A stretch of DNA of 64,000 nucleotides, from positions 11,469,472 to 11,533,471 of the forward strand of contig VZDJ01004378.1 in the NCBI GenBank assembly GCA_008694505.1. Direction: 5' to 3'. Positions 25,401 through 40,400 of the stretch are shown here, in pieces. Both the position numbers and the translations under genes were made by a program. The DNA is from Cyanoderma ruficeps. Taxonomy: Eukaryota; Chordata; Aves; Passeriformes; Timaliidae. The number at the start of each line of letters is the position of its first letter. The first letter of the stretch is position 1. The notes under the pieces are model-generated. The model was not told where the DNA came from, searched no databases, and was given only the letters and a program-made list of their open reading frames with translations.

Positions 25401-28400
25401 TGTAAAGTAAAAAGCATGCAGGTCATCTGAAGGAGTGACACAACTAACAAAAACCAATACATGAGTTGTCCAGTACTCTAAGGCCATATATATCAGGTAG
25501 AATAGGCAAAGGGATTGAGAACTAAATGGGAGAGTTAACTAAGTTCAGCTGAAACCAAATAATGCCTGAGTACCTAAACTGTGACTTTTAATCTTCAGTA
25601 CAAAATTAGCCTTAAATTAGCCTTAGCATTTCCCAAATGCCTCCTCTGCTATAGTAGAGACAATTTCTGCTCCTGGGCGATTAGAACGATCCAGGCAAGG
25701 AGTCGAGGGTGGAGACTTCTTGTAACTAAAACTTATCAGTCCTTGTTCATGGTTGTAATAGTACTCATACCGTAGTTGATGGATGTTCCCTCATACACAC
25801 TAATAGTTCCTTGAAAAAAATCTTTTACTTCTGTGCAAGTGCTTTCTGTCAAGGTTATCCTGCTAACAAAATCTGGAAACATAGAGGAGGCAAAGAAACC
25901 AACACAAAACACAGTCAAGAGTCCTTCTTCCTGTCTGTTGACCCAATGTCCATTTAAAATATTTGAGCAAAACTGTATCTTCGAAACACAAAACTAGTTA
26001 CTCATACCTCAGAGGAGATGCATTAGACTGAGTAAGTATATAAGAGAAAAAATACCTCACTGCATTCCTGAAGAGAATCTGTTGCAAGACTTTCAACACT
26101 GTATCTATGCACCATTTGAATTATGTATTGGTTATCTCTCTGGATAATAGCTGAGGACTGAAATAATGTCATGTAGATGCCAGAGGTCAGCAGTTCCTGC
26201 CAAAATCTGAAACATACCTGGTTCCATTATGAGAGTAAGTAAGTTCATGCTAAATGTAAAGTAACACTACTCTCATTAACCCTATGTTTGAGTCAAACTA
26301 TGGATCCTTTGCCTCATGAGCACTTTCATGACCTCCAAACATTCAGTTATTACCACTGCTTTCAAAAGATCAAAGAGCAACATTTTATGCTGATAACAGG
26401 ATGTCCTTACCAGTAAAGTTGAGTATACATTCTCAGCATGGTTGAACACATGTGAAGAGAAAAGTCCTGAAAACCGATAACCACAAATCAAACTTGAAGA
26501 TTTACCTAAGGAACTAGGCAGAGTAAAATAATCCACTGAGACTTGATATAATGATGCAGGGAACTACCAAAGCTCTGGAACATAAGATTCTTATTTTTAG
26601 TGGAAAAAAAATTGAGATTAAGTACTGACTACTCTTCATGAAAGAAGATTATGAAAGGGGATAGGAATTTAAGAGACTACACCATTTCTTTACAATTTCC
26701 AGATTTACTTGCTTTACAGTGATCTAAATACAGGCTTCAGAGAAGTAGGAGGTAATAGCCAAGATAAAGTGAAATTAGTTTGAAAAGATTTTTCAAACTC
26801 TTAAAACCAGCCTCTGCACCAGAGGCAACAAAGAATGGAAAAAAATATATATATATAAATGAAACCAGTCACACTGTAGTGGAAGGATCACAGCTCCTGT
26901 TTTCATGGAATTTTGAAAGATTAAGTCAGAGAGTTGCAGCTGCCAGTTGACTGGAAGCAACTTGGTCACAAAGTTTAGTTCCTCGTAACAACCCTGCTGC
27001 AACTGTCCAGGAAAGCGTGATTTTCATGAATAGTGGCAAAATGCCCTATTTAGAAAAGGTGCTCATAAACAAGTAAACATACCTAGAGGCTGGAAAGTAA
27101 GTAAATGATATACCCAAATCCAATTAGACATATCTCGTTCAGCTCTTTTTTTCCTTCATTTTTTCCCCCCTAAACATTGCACCACAAGAACTCTTTTTCT
27201 TTCCTCTTGTCTGTAACACCAAAAAAATTACAAACATTCACATTCCCTGAAAGAAACACAGTATCACTTCATAGCTTGTATGTCTTTTGCAGGTTCCAAA
27301 ATCTCTTATGTACCACTGTAGTGCTGAAAACATGTAAGATATCCAGGATCTGGGAGATTTCTCCTACACCTTTTCCAGTGTCATACCGATTCCATCATAT
27401 ATTTATTAAGACCCAAAATTTGTCTGAAGTCATGAGATATATGAGCAGTTACTGCTTCAGCAAAAGAAAAAGAGCTGTGTTATTTCTGTTGGTGCTATTC
27501 CTATTCTGTTGCATGCATATTTCTGTACAAAACTGGCTTCCATGATTGGACCTAATGGCAGAAAAGATGTCACATGCAAACTTCCACAAGTATGCCTATG
27601 CCTCCTTTTTTACCCTTACCATTTTTTTCCCCTGTAAGCTTTAGGTCATCTACTGCTCCCTCACCCAAGTCCTCTTCGATCTACTATTCCCTGAGTTAAC
27701 CAAGTAGAAGTTCCACATGTCACCTAGTGGAGTGCTTTAGTGGAGGCAAAAGGCAAAAATACATGTCTTTCAAAGACCGAGTTGCCTTTTGTGCCAGTTT
27801 TGGCTAGGGTAGAACTAATTGTCTTGGTAGCTGGTATGGGGGCTATGTTTTAGATTTGTGCTGGCCACAGGGTTGATAACACAGAGATGTTTTTGTTATT
27901 GCTGAGCAGAGTTTACACAGAGCCAAGGTCTTTCCTGCTTCTTGTATTGGCTGGGAGGAGGCTGGGGGTGCCTGGGGGCTGGGAGGAGACACAGCCAGGA
28001 CAGGTGACCCAAACTGACCAAGGGAGATTCCAGACCATGTGACATCATGCTCAGTGTATACAGTGGGGGAAAGGAGGAGGAAGAGGGGCACATTTGGAGT
28101 GATGGAGTTTGTCTTCCCCAGTAACCATTACATGCTCTCCTGGAGATGGCTGAACCCTTGCCTGCCCATGGGAAGCAGTGAATTAATTCTTTGTTTTCCC
28201 TATTAAACCGTGTTTATCTCAACCCACGAGTTTCTAGCTTCTACCTTTCTCTCCCTGATCCTGGTGGTGGGGGAGTAAGCAAGTGGGGGTCTTAGTTGCC
28301 AGCTGGGGACACCCTATCAGGAATGTCTGTGTTCTGCCTTACTTCTAACTTGTAACTGAGATGGGTGTAAAGACATCCCCTTAATATTGCAATAACTCAG

Positions 28401-31400
28401 AAGATGGTAACAGTCATGATCATCACCATCTGCAACTCTTCAGTGAAAATACATACCACAGTTATAATCAGATCATATCACATGCCATCATGTACAGCAC
28501 AATGTCAATGCATCCTTCCTTTCAGAATCTAAAAGAAACTACATTAAAAGATCATTTCCCAAGACACAGCCATAGACAGGCTTCTCTAGCTGTTAGAAGC
28601 TACTCATGTGTTTCTCTAACACATGAGTGTTGCTTGGCAACAGGTCTCCTTATTTTCCTTGCCCCTATTCTTATTATATGAGATGGGTCCCAAGCAGTTT
28701 AAAGCAAGCTTTTGTTAAAATTGAACAGTACCAAGACTTCACCTTAGGAACACTTCTTGAATGATTACTACTGAAGAGAAAGTCAGGGAGACAAGTCTAA
28801 TCATTAAATATCTAATCAACAACAACCACCACCTAGACAAAAAGAGTAGGAAATAGTACTAACAGAAGTGAAGTGTAAAGACAGGCAAGTACGTGCCCGC
28901 CTACATGCTGCAAAATAGAATCACTGCAGTAGGGAAAGACCCTTAAAATCACTGACTTCAACCAAACTCTGCCAAGTCCACTATGAAACTCTATCCTTAA
29001 GCACCACATCTGCACATCTTTTACTTACCTCCAGCGACGGTGACTCTATTTCCCAGGGCAGCCTGTGACAATGCTTCACAACCCTATCCATGATATAATT
29101 TTTTCTAAACTTTCCTGGTGCAGCTTGAAACCAATTTCTCTGGTCCTTCACTTGTTGCTTAGGAGACAAAACTGACCCCCAACTCACTACAATCTCCTGA
29201 CAGGTAGTTGTACACAGTGGTAAGGTTCCCCATAGCTCCCTTTTTCCACGTTAAACACCCCCAGCAGGTCCCTCAGCCACTCCTCATATGACTTGTGCTC
29301 CAGATCCTTCATCAGCCTTGTTGCCTTTCTCTGGCCATGCTCCAGCCCCTCAATGTCTTGGAGTGAGGGGCCCAGACCTGGACACAGCGCTCAAGGTGTG
29401 GCCTCATCAGTACTGAGTACAAGGGAACAATCACTGTCCTGGTGTTGCTGGCCACGCTATTTCTCATACAAGACAGGATGCCATTGGCCTTCTTGGCTAC
29501 CTGGGCACACTAATACCTCTGTATTAGTTGGTGGACCTCAAGATGTAGCGAGGAATCATTATGACATTTAACATACAGGCACCCTGGGGTTGCAACGCAA
29601 GGACAGTCACAATTAAAATAGTAGGATTTACACCCCTGCAGATGTCAAGATACATGTCAAGATAAGTAAGAAGGCCAGCTTACAGAATTTATATGAATGA
29701 TACTTTGAAAATAATTATTTCCAGCTATGTATGTTTATTGGTGCATAAACAAATACACACTTTCATTTTAACCACGCCAAATGCACAAGATCATGGGGTT
29801 TTATATACACAGAAGAAACATAACAAGGTATAGTCTTGGCTTACGCCAAGAAAAATATGCCTTGTCCTGGCCTTCTAGATTTTACTGGATGAGAGATAAA
29901 AAGCACTGAACATTCCTGTAGCTTTAATACTAATACAATAATCTGACTGAGAAAGGGACAAAATAGACCACTGAGGTTCTAAGAAACAGAAACAAGGAAC
30001 AATATATTCACCTCTAAATTTTGACTGTAACTATACTCATTGCCTTTCAGAGGACAGCCATACAAATTAAATTATTAACCTACAAACTATTTAGGTCTAC
30101 TGCCTATTTTTAAATGATGACTATAGGCAAAATCAGTAATGTCAAACATTCTTAAAGCCAGGATGCCTCTGTGCTTTCCCAGTGTGTATGAACTGCAAAG
30201 AAAGTATAAAAACTGTCTTTAAATATACCCTATATATATTAAGATAAAATAATTTATCTGGTTTTAAAGATGGGGCACATTGGTGTACACACTCCATCCA
30301 TATAGAAAATACTTCATGATCAATACTGATGATGACAATGGAAAAAAATGGATAAACAAGACTAACTGGAAAAATCTTTTGCTGTTAAGACTTACTACTC
30401 ATTACCTTTCCCTTCATACACCAGTAAAAGACGGTAGCCATAAAACTTGACTAAAGTTTTTGTCTTAATGAAAATCAAAAGCACCTGCTTTTAACACCGT
30501 ATTATAATAATGCTGTTTCACTATGATCCAACATCACTTAATGGTTTCATAGTCTCACTGCAAGTTAAATGATCTAAATTGATGATGTCCCAACCCTCTC
30601 CTTGAATGCATGGCTGCCCCCCTCCCATGCCCCACTTTTGCACTCACATGACTTGGCAGTCAGCCAAGTTCACAATCCCGACTGGCCATCACAGCCCTAC
30701 CACAGGTGGTTTTACATGTCAGGATTTCTTTTCAGAAAGGCAAGATTACAAAGTTTTTGCTGCAAGCACACGAACAACAGACCAAGTAGGTTTTTTACTA
30801 AACAAACTATATAAGCAGTACAGTACTTAAAAGGAGGTTCTTGATTCAGAAAATGAGGATAGTACCTCAAAATGTTTCATGGAACTAAATTTCAGGTGGT
30901 TTTGAATTTTATAGTAAACTCCAGTGTCTTAATGAATTATTTCAGTTGCTAAGATCAAGCCTTCATGTTCAGGGCTTTGAACTTTCAGAACATAGTCTAA
31001 GATAAAGTCCTCCACTTACTAAATCTATTAAGATAGTGCCTACTGCCTGCTCTGCTGGTACAATGCTTGGAGGAACAAGAAGAAACAGTGCAAGTTAAGC
31101 AATTACAGTATTCTTATTGCTTTATTGCTGCACATTAAATAATGCCACTCTTTGTGCTGAAATACAATGAAGTTTTTCATAAAATCCTATGGCAAAGGTA
31201 CTACTTCTATCTTGAAGTACATATTTCATTCAGAATGTGTAAGTATTTCCAATATATAATGTAAGCAATGTGAATACTCATATTGCCAACATTTATGCAG
31301 TTTTAAAGACATGAGAAAATGCATTCCAGTTCCAGTGGGATTACTTGCATGCTGAGAGCTAAGCCTTTTCAGGTTGAATTGGATGAGTGACAAGACACTT

Positions 31401-34400
31401 ATAACCCTAAAAATATTTTGCAGTATATTTCAGTTCTTATTTTCCACTCATAAAACAGCAGTAAGTTTACTTTGGTGGCTTTGTGGATGCTAAAAAAAGC
31501 CCCAAAGAAAATAAAAGAAAAATGGGCCAGAATTTCAAAGGTTCTTCGGGGAGCTAGATGTCTAAGTTTCATTAAAATTTAATGCGATTTATATGCTTAA
31601 AGTTTTTAGGTTTCTTTAAAATCCAAGCCAGAACTGAATAACCTTAAAAGTTTCGGAATTATTACAAGAGTAAAGTATAATGCTTGATTTACTTAAAATG
31701 CCAGCAACCTGAAAATTTCCTATAACAGAAGTTGTTTGAAGACACAAGCAACAGTAAAATTTAATAATCAAAGATAACTGTATAATGGCAGAAAGGAAGA
31801 AATTTAAAGGTTTCATTTCTTTCCTTTAGAGGCAATCAAATAAGACTAAAAATGGTTCTATTTCAAACACTAAGAGGCTGCGGGTCAAGAAATGACCCAT
31901 CAGCATAATGATAAATTCTAATGCAGATTACATAGCAAAGAATGGTAGTCATTTGTTTTCCTATCCTTCACTTCTTTTTTACTAGTTTACTGAAAAATAA
32001 ATGTTATGAGAAGAAGTGACTGAAGGCTGTATATTCATACACATATTTGTTAGACAAATCATATATATGTCAGGAAAGGGTTGGATCAGATGACTTCCAA
32101 TTGTTCCGTGATTCCAAGGCATTGCTGAAATGCTTCAAGGAGAAGGGATATAAGCTGGGATAGGTATTCTGTGGGGGAAATGGAGGCAGGGGAAGGGAGA
32201 GTGCATGGAATTAACTGTACTGTAAAGAAATTCTTTTACAATTAAGATCTGAATTTGTATTTTTTACATCTGCATTTATAAAAGCTCAAACATTACTAGA
32301 GATAACATCTTAAAAATTTTTGTTTCAAGATTACCTTTTGCATACACCTATGTGGAATAGAGCTGCCAACAGATGCAAGCAATAGATCTTACCACCTACA
32401 GTGGTATTCAGAGATATTAAACTCACATTAAAGATGCAGTGGCTTATTGAAAGCTATTACCCCAAACCAGCAATAAGTATAAAACCGTAGTTTTACAGTA
32501 CAGATAGGAAAGCACAAGAAAGAAGTGACAAGTTTTTTAGAAATGAACTGGTATTCTTTCACTCATACAGTATATGTTAAATACTAGATCTTAAAAACAG
32601 TTCACATATAGGTTCTCGTTGAAAGCAATTATACTATGCTTATTCACCTAGAAGTTCAATGGTGCAAGTAAAAAGACAAATATTGAACTGTAAGGAATAG
32701 TACTTAAATATACAACACCTACAGATGCAGGAATAATGTTTTCTTCTTAAAAAAATCCGGAGTTACATTACCTATAATCACAAGACCTCATGAAAAAGAT
32801 ATAATAAATGTTCCATTTCATCTTATTGTAAAGTTCTGTAAAAAACAGCTTCTATTTTAAAGTGATGTCTTTAGCACTTTTTTTCTTAGTACACCTTTTT
32901 AATAAAAGGAAGTAACTGTAATAAAATGGCATCTTATGCATCAATTGCTTTGAAAGGAATTCCAAACTGAGTCTGTACTACAGGAGAAAAAACAACCTTC
33001 AGTATGGATTTTTTTGGTAATACATGAACTTTCATGCCTTCACAGCGCGAAAAGTAGAAAAATTCAGAAGACACAGTAATATATGCTAATATCCCTAAAA
33101 ACATTATTTTTCTCATAAACTAATTAAAGGAAACTCCATGTTACTCCATTGTAATAGATGGCAGCACCTCTACTGTCATCAGCTGGAGATGTGGATATTA
33201 GAGTGAGCAGAATTTAGCTCAGCTGTCTAATTGCCTGTTACCCAGCATCCCTTCACACATTACAAGTTATCAGAATGCACAACTGGCAGATAGAGCACAT
33301 GATTTACAGGAGATTTGCACAGCTTGGTGAAACAGCTGAGGCCACATCAGATGTCCTACAACATCTTAAATGGCATGGGGCACTTCTATGAAGCACATTA
33401 ATTAATCACAGTGACGACTGGAGTGCTATTCTGTTCATCCAAAAGTAGATGTCTGTAACTGGTCAAGTTTATAGCCATCTAAAAAGCAGATGTCTTATAG
33501 ATACTTATGTGATAGATGCTTTAATTTGCTAGCCCCCAAGCTAGATGCAGTTTCATATAAATTAAGCTTCTTGAACAGATGTAAAGACAGAAATCTAGAA
33601 ATAATTACAATGCAGGATATGTTAGCATGCCCTTTCCTAACAGATGGTTAGGAAACTGATGGTTTCTGATGGTTAACTGATGGTTCAACTGAAGTCATGG
33701 TAAAACTTTCGATTTTAGAGCTTACTGTACTATATTCTGAATCAATACAAGTAGTGACTTTTGGTTCAAGACAGAATTGACCACATAAAGATCACAAATA
33801 AATGATACCAACTCAAAGCCTGACCCATATTAATCTGAAGTTTCTTGAGAAATTGAAAAAGTAGGGTTACTATAACCAAGCTTTTTTTTTTCCCACAATG
33901 GTATTTTAACGTCTGCTGTAATTAATCTGTACTTTTCACTCCCCGAAGCTTAAGAATTCTTCTAAAGCAACAGAAAATCAGGAAATGGGTCCCATCATTT
34001 CATCTATACACCCTACACTGCATTAAACTGAAAAGATCCATAATCTTAAATTCTGATCCAGCTTTTTTATTTATGTTTATGCAATCTCTTTTTATTCTAG
34101 AAAATTTGATCAAATCAGAGGACAGGAAAGTTGCAGAAAAGAAAACAGAACAGAAATAATTAAAATTCCTCATACTTAAGAACTTACTTACTATTGACAT
34201 CAGCGTTAGAACATAGTGCTGTAAATTCTGCCCATGGTGACGAACCATTTTGGTGTCAGCTGTGACCATCACTTCTACGTATCTTGGATAGGAAAGAAAA
34301 CGTTTTTTTCTGGAACGAGGACTGCCACCATCCTCTACAGAGAGGTTATTTAAAGCATACTCTAAACTGAGAGACTTCTGTAAAATGTTGCTCTCTTCAT

Positions 34401-37400
34401 TTAAGCTGCTGAAGGTTGGATGTAATAAAGTGCTCTTCTTTAACTCTTTCTCTGTAAAGTAAAAAAATTATTTACTGTTGAATGTTTGAATGCAGTTGCT
34501 AAATAGTAAAAAGGCAAAAGGCTGCCCAAAATAGAAAAACTTATATTTATGATCTTTTTCCCAAGTGAAACTGTGCAAGAATTAAAAAAAAAAAAAAAAG
34601 AAACAGAAGACTGTAATAGGAACATCAAATGAGATGTCTTGTATATTTTTATTTAGTTCTATCATAAATGGATTATTTGCTACAAATTAGTTAAGAGACA
34701 GCAATATTACGCAGTTCCTAGAATGCAGTACAATCCAGACAGGAAGGCTGGAAGGAGATAAGCACTATAGCTTAATCGGTATAACAAATGACACAAGTTA
34801 GTTAAACAAAACACATTTTTACACGCAAACTTTTGGCACCAGCAGAACAAATAAAAAACTAGGTCCAACTCCTGAATTCAAGTCCCTACTGACTTTCAAA
34901 TTTATATTTGAATTATATTTAAATAAATATGGAGTATAACTACATAAGCAAGTACACATCAAAAACCTTAAGTGACCTCTTTAACAGTTTTGTAAATATT
35001 CATTATGTAGAATCAGGGTCTAAAAGAAATACACAATCTACTCAGATATCTCCAAACTAAGTACTGTAATACTTCCAATTACACTGTATAGTCCAGCCAC
35101 CACAGGCTTCTGATGCCTGATACAGAAAACCCAATGCCTTTACCAGAGTCATCTTAGTTCACATAGAAAAATACTTAAGAGAGAAGCATATCTGAACTCT
35201 CACTATCCCCTAGAACTTAAGCAGGTAACTGGAGATTCCAGCTCCTTTAGAAGAAACCTTCACTGTTGTCGCCCTAGGTTTTCTTGCTTTAGAATGCTTG
35301 TAACTTAGTATTGCATTCTCAGGCAGCTTCATGTAAACAATGTGCATTTTTAGAATGTTTATATATTTCTCCTCTGGGAGGAGAAATGTGATTGATGGTG
35401 ATGTTCACCATCCAAGTTAAAGAGGTGACGACCTGTGTAGCCAATCTCTTGACCTTTGTACAAATGTATATAAATAGAGTCAGATTTTGAATAAAGAGGA
35501 AGAAGGAAAAAGTTTCCCTGAACCTCTGCTGTGCCTGCTCGTCCTTTGTAACCCTGTCCATGCCTTCATCTAGTGATCTTTCATCTAATTCGCCCATCAC
35601 ACTGTCTTTCTGGAAACTAGATGTCTCTCTTAAAAAGTAGCAGCCAAAGGATATGTCTCCTAGTCATTTTGTTCTAATGACTTACTGACTACAGCACTGA
35701 CCCAAAAATTCAGTGATAACACTTCTGTCACCCTCAACTTGAGAGGATTTAAATTTACACATTCCATTATTCAAGGGAAGAGTTCTCATGTGTAAACTTT
35801 AAGCTACTTTTGAAAGATCCATAGTCTGTCTTGCTTAAACACAATATGGCCAGAAAGAAAAACAGTAGGACAACAGCGAGCACTTTACTGAGTAATTGTT
35901 TAAAAATCAATCACAAAATAAAGCTATTCTAATTGTGAAACCATTAGCACTAACAATAACAAGCAGGGACTGGCTCTGAAAAGGGACCAGTCCAAGAGTA
36001 ACCAAATACCCTCTATGTGTTCAGACTGGCTGAGTTGGATGTGCTGAAGAGAATTGGCTGAAGCAATTTCATATACACAATCTTTACTAGGACACAGTAG
36101 GTGTCTGAGATTCCAGAGTACTGGCAAAATGGGAAATAACACTTATATTTAAAGAGATAGTTTAAAGATTATCTAAATTTATGGACCAAACAAATCAAGA
36201 ACAAATCAAATTAATTTTGTTTACAAACACCAGAAATCAAGAAGTGGATAAGTAATAGCTATCAGATTTATCCAAAACATATTCTGGCAAACGCTGATGA
36301 GCTTCCACGCATTAAGGAAACAGACCTTATGGACTGAGGAAATGCAATAAATATCCTTTCCTGACCTGAGTAAGGTATATATCAGGGCTATAAAAATGTT
36401 TTTCATTGGCAAGTTAGTTTTAGAAGAAAACAGTGCAAAGTGGAGAAACAATTTGGTAGACAATTTTAGAATCATCATGGCCCAATCTCAAACTAAAAAT
36501 ATGTGTTGAATGTTATGTTCCTCCATATCCTCTGTCAAGGTCCCCTTATTAAAGAAAGAGAAACTCTCATGGTTCCAAGAAGTTGTTCCTCTGTGAAGAA
36601 AGGATATGAGTATGAATGGATATGAATAACCAAGTAAGACTAGCATTAAATGAGAAACATCTCTTCTTTAGAAGAACTGAAGCTTAAAAGCTTTTCTTCA
36701 TAAACATTTCTGCAACTTCACTCCCCCCAAAATGACACTAAGCCCCAGCTCACAATCTTACATAATTGTTCCAAAACAGGAAAAAAGAGGAAAATTACTA
36801 TGTTCCTAATGCTTGAAGCCTTTTTGTCACACTAACTTGTTTAGATTGAAGAAAAAGACACAAAACAAACTGAAAGACCACTAATCTGGTCCAGCACATA
36901 CTAGTCATCATTTTAAAAAGAGGCATAGGAATAAGAACATTTGCTTGACGTTATGATTACTTTCTGGCCTTAGTATCTACGGAAAAGCAGAATTCTCAAA
37001 ATGATGTTTCCAAACATAAAATATATTATAAATATTTTCCAAAATTAATAACACTAGTCTGCCAAGCTTTTTTTTTTTAAATCTTTATACTTTCAACCCT
37101 CTACATAGATATTCCCCAAGAAGAGTTCCTGTAAAAGTTTCCTGTTCTGCTCAGGAACTGATCAGGGAGCTGGTCTTCCCTACTCATCCTTCAGCACATA
37201 GAGATGGCCTTCCCCTGCACCTGTAAAATTTATTTCTTAAATTATGTCCAGCCTTCCTGGACCTCTTTGTTATTAAGGACTGTTTCCCAAAGGACACTTT
37301 GAACCAGCGCCCTGAACAGGCCAAATTCTACACTCCAAAAGTCCAAGACAGAGATTCTGTTGACCCCCTTCCTTTAACCTTACATAAAATTAAATATTAT

Positions 37401-40400
37401 AAATATGTAGTGTGAATAAATTATTAAAATACTCATAAGGATTTACATTATATCATTTACACTATTACACTATAATATTATAATAAATTAATGGGTAATA
37501 TTAGATACTTCCATCATTAAGGAAGACAGACGTCATGTATTATCTGCTAGACTTGCAGTAAGTTCATTATCTTTATTATTATCATTATTATGTGAATATA
37601 AGCAACAACTCCTGTGGATCTACAGGAGTGTTTACACTGGGACAATGTAGGTGTAAAAGCAAACCCACACTGAAGTTCTTGCAATATCATGGATTTTTTT
37701 TATGCACATTCTTTCCTACTTTTGAATTTGCCACCGTCACAAGCAAAAGGAACAGCTGACAAGCCTATGTGAAAGAAATGTGTAGGTTCTAATGGGACAC
37801 TGTGGAGAAAAATTATTTATGAAATAAAATCTTGTGCTTTTTTCCTTTAGAACATCTGAACACATTTGAAAAAGGCGCAATGAAATTTAAAGGATGACTA
37901 TACCTGAAACTTCACAAGGTTTATGGGATTTCTGATACTCTTTTTTAAGTTCATCTTGCCTGTATATAAGATGTGGTTTGTTATGTTCATCTTCATGTTC
38001 ACCTCCATCTGCGTTCATCAGAGGTTCTAAAATGTACTCACCATCATGTGCCTTGAAGGTGCCCAACTGAAAGTAAGAGAAATAATCGAATTATTTTCCA
38101 TTGAAAATACTGACATAAAAATAATTCTCGTTGAAATAAAAGCTATTTATGATAATATTTTGAAGTTAATGATCATACACACGCACATGAGACGGGGAAA
38201 ACTCCAGTGAAACCTGGAAGGTAAGGCAAGAGAAGTTTGCTTTCAGGAACTTGCCCCACCAGAGTAACTCAGACTACCTTGTGTATTAACAATGTTAACA
38301 GGACTAGTTAACAGGACCAGTTGGGAACTGTGCAAAGGAGAGCAGAGGCCATCAAGAACTTCAGAATTTGACTGTTGTCCAAATTCTGGACTGATTTGTT
38401 GCCTTCTGTCCTTAACACAATTTATATAATATTCTTCTTCTAAAATTGCATTTTCCTCATAGATTAGAAACAGTGTTAACATGATATTCTTTTTGAAGAT
38501 TTTTGACTGGAACACCAGAAATTCAAAGTTGACACCATGAAAGTGTTTTTCTCCTTGATTCCCCCAACACACCCCCAACCCCAGCCACCACAGATACACA
38601 TGGGTAACTACGTAATGAGAACCACAGCAATGTGATTACTAACAAAAGCACTGGCACATACACAAAGAACAAAAATTAAGCTCCTTTCCCCCAGCCCCCT
38701 GCCCCATAATCCTTTCAATTATGAAATCCTAAAGCAGGCTCTCTTCTTTCTCACTGCACTTCTAACCACATTCATAATTTCCTACAGCTCAAGCACTCCA
38801 CCTCAGGAGACTATGTGGAGGAAAAAAGATGTAAGAATTTCATCAAATTATTTTCAAACTTTTTAGCAAGTTCCTCACTTCAGCCAATTAAACCCATCAA
38901 GTGATGCACCCTGATAAATGTTTTGCCAGTAAGGCATAAGATTGACGAATACGACAACAGAAATAATCTACATAATATGGTTTAAGAGATTAAATGTTCA
39001 TGCCAACCTTGAAACTCAAGGTTATAGAGAGAGTGGCAGAGCAGGATAAATGAGAGCAGAAGCAAGAAGAGCACCTTTTCAAACAACCTACTAAATCTTT
39101 TAAAAACTGCTGCAGACTACTTCAGCATCCAGGGTATTGTGCTGGAATTACAATATCCCCTTGAATTTGGGATTCTTCTAAGCAGTTATCAGTTGTTGAT
39201 CTGTAACAGTCTATTAGCCTGACACAAGCCTGAAGCCCATCTGCAAGCTTCCCTGATACATAACATTATTAGAGCTATTGTCAACACCCTGTGGATGAAT
39301 CCTCTGCACCAACTTTGTCACAGAATGAAAAAAAAACCAACAGCTAAATAGTATTTTCATTCCAAGACTGTTTAAATCTAACTCACAGAAGCACTTTTCC
39401 CCCTCAGTTTCATTTAAATTCTTTGCAAGTAGTCTTCATGCTGGATCCTTTATACATTCAGTTTAGCCTTCTCACATCCAATGTTTCCAGGGCATGTAAT
39501 TTGTAGAGGACAGCAGATCGAGTGTACCAAGAACAGCCTGGAAAGGGCTTCAGGAAAACAGACATGCCACAGCTTGTCAGCTAGTCTTAAGGTAGAACCT
39601 TTTGGATAAATGACAGGGACAGACAAGAGCCTGTCACTCAGGGAAAAAACATCAATTCTTCTTGTTAAGATTCATGTTTTATTACATATATTATTAAAGT
39701 CCCAATTAACAAAACATCATAAATCTGGCCCCATACTATTTGTCAACACTAACATGCTAATTAATTCTTTTCTCCTGATATATCAAAACCCATATTTCTA
39801 CACGATACATTTTTGAAGTATGTTCTTCTAGATATAAGCAAGAACTTTATTGTTCCTGCTTTATTTCCCACAAACATTTTACCTTCCTCCTATTCTTTCA
39901 AACAGGTGGAGCAGATAATCTGGGTGTGTTTCATCAAGGGCTGTTCCAAAAAACAGACATTCAGATTTTACAAAGGAAGGGTTCCAGTTACAACACACAT
40001 AAGACTATAAGAACAATACCCCAGAACTAATAAGGAAAGAGTTTGTACTACATTCTAAACTAAACTTACCAGAATATCAGACTTCCACTGGAAAAGATTA
40101 ACTGCAAGAACAAGGCTATATTCTTTTTCTATGATTTTATTCTAAAAAACCCCAAAAGCCCTGTATGTTTTTGACTGAGTCTCCTCACTTCAAAACTTCA
40201 GAGTAACAGACCACAAATTTACAGGCAAAAAAGTTAGGACAGACAACTGGAAGGGCAGAAACCTCTATTATGATTCATGGCCTCAGAATTATTCTTTGCT
40301 TTTTTTATTAAATCAAAAGACTAACACAAGATGGTACAGTCATGTCCTTAAGACTGGAGAGTCCACCTTTACAGATGCTTGGGACAACCATTTTAGAAAA

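Larger units (their letters stand above)
16953..34191 (-). other. ADAMTS20 intron 4 (mobile-element-rich)
   Basis: About 17 kb, the longest intron here. It contains a hypermutated ERV, a solo LTR, two CR1 fragments and a possible CR1 3' tail near 32078; these are listed separately. The remaining parts (16953-18400, 25330-27789, 28320-28889 and 29565-34191) are AT-rich with nothing I recognise. A (gatggtt)n-like run lies at about 33643-33685. Confidence 0.75.

Noticed and set aside
25736..25993. Minus-strand open stretch of about 86 codons that looks protein-like ([17 protein letters not shown]...), with another open segment near 26045-26200
   Set aside because: I do not recognise any family, and random frames of this length occur elsewhere in the window. 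A protein search would decide; a strong hit would mean a nested gene or processed pseudogene in intron 4.
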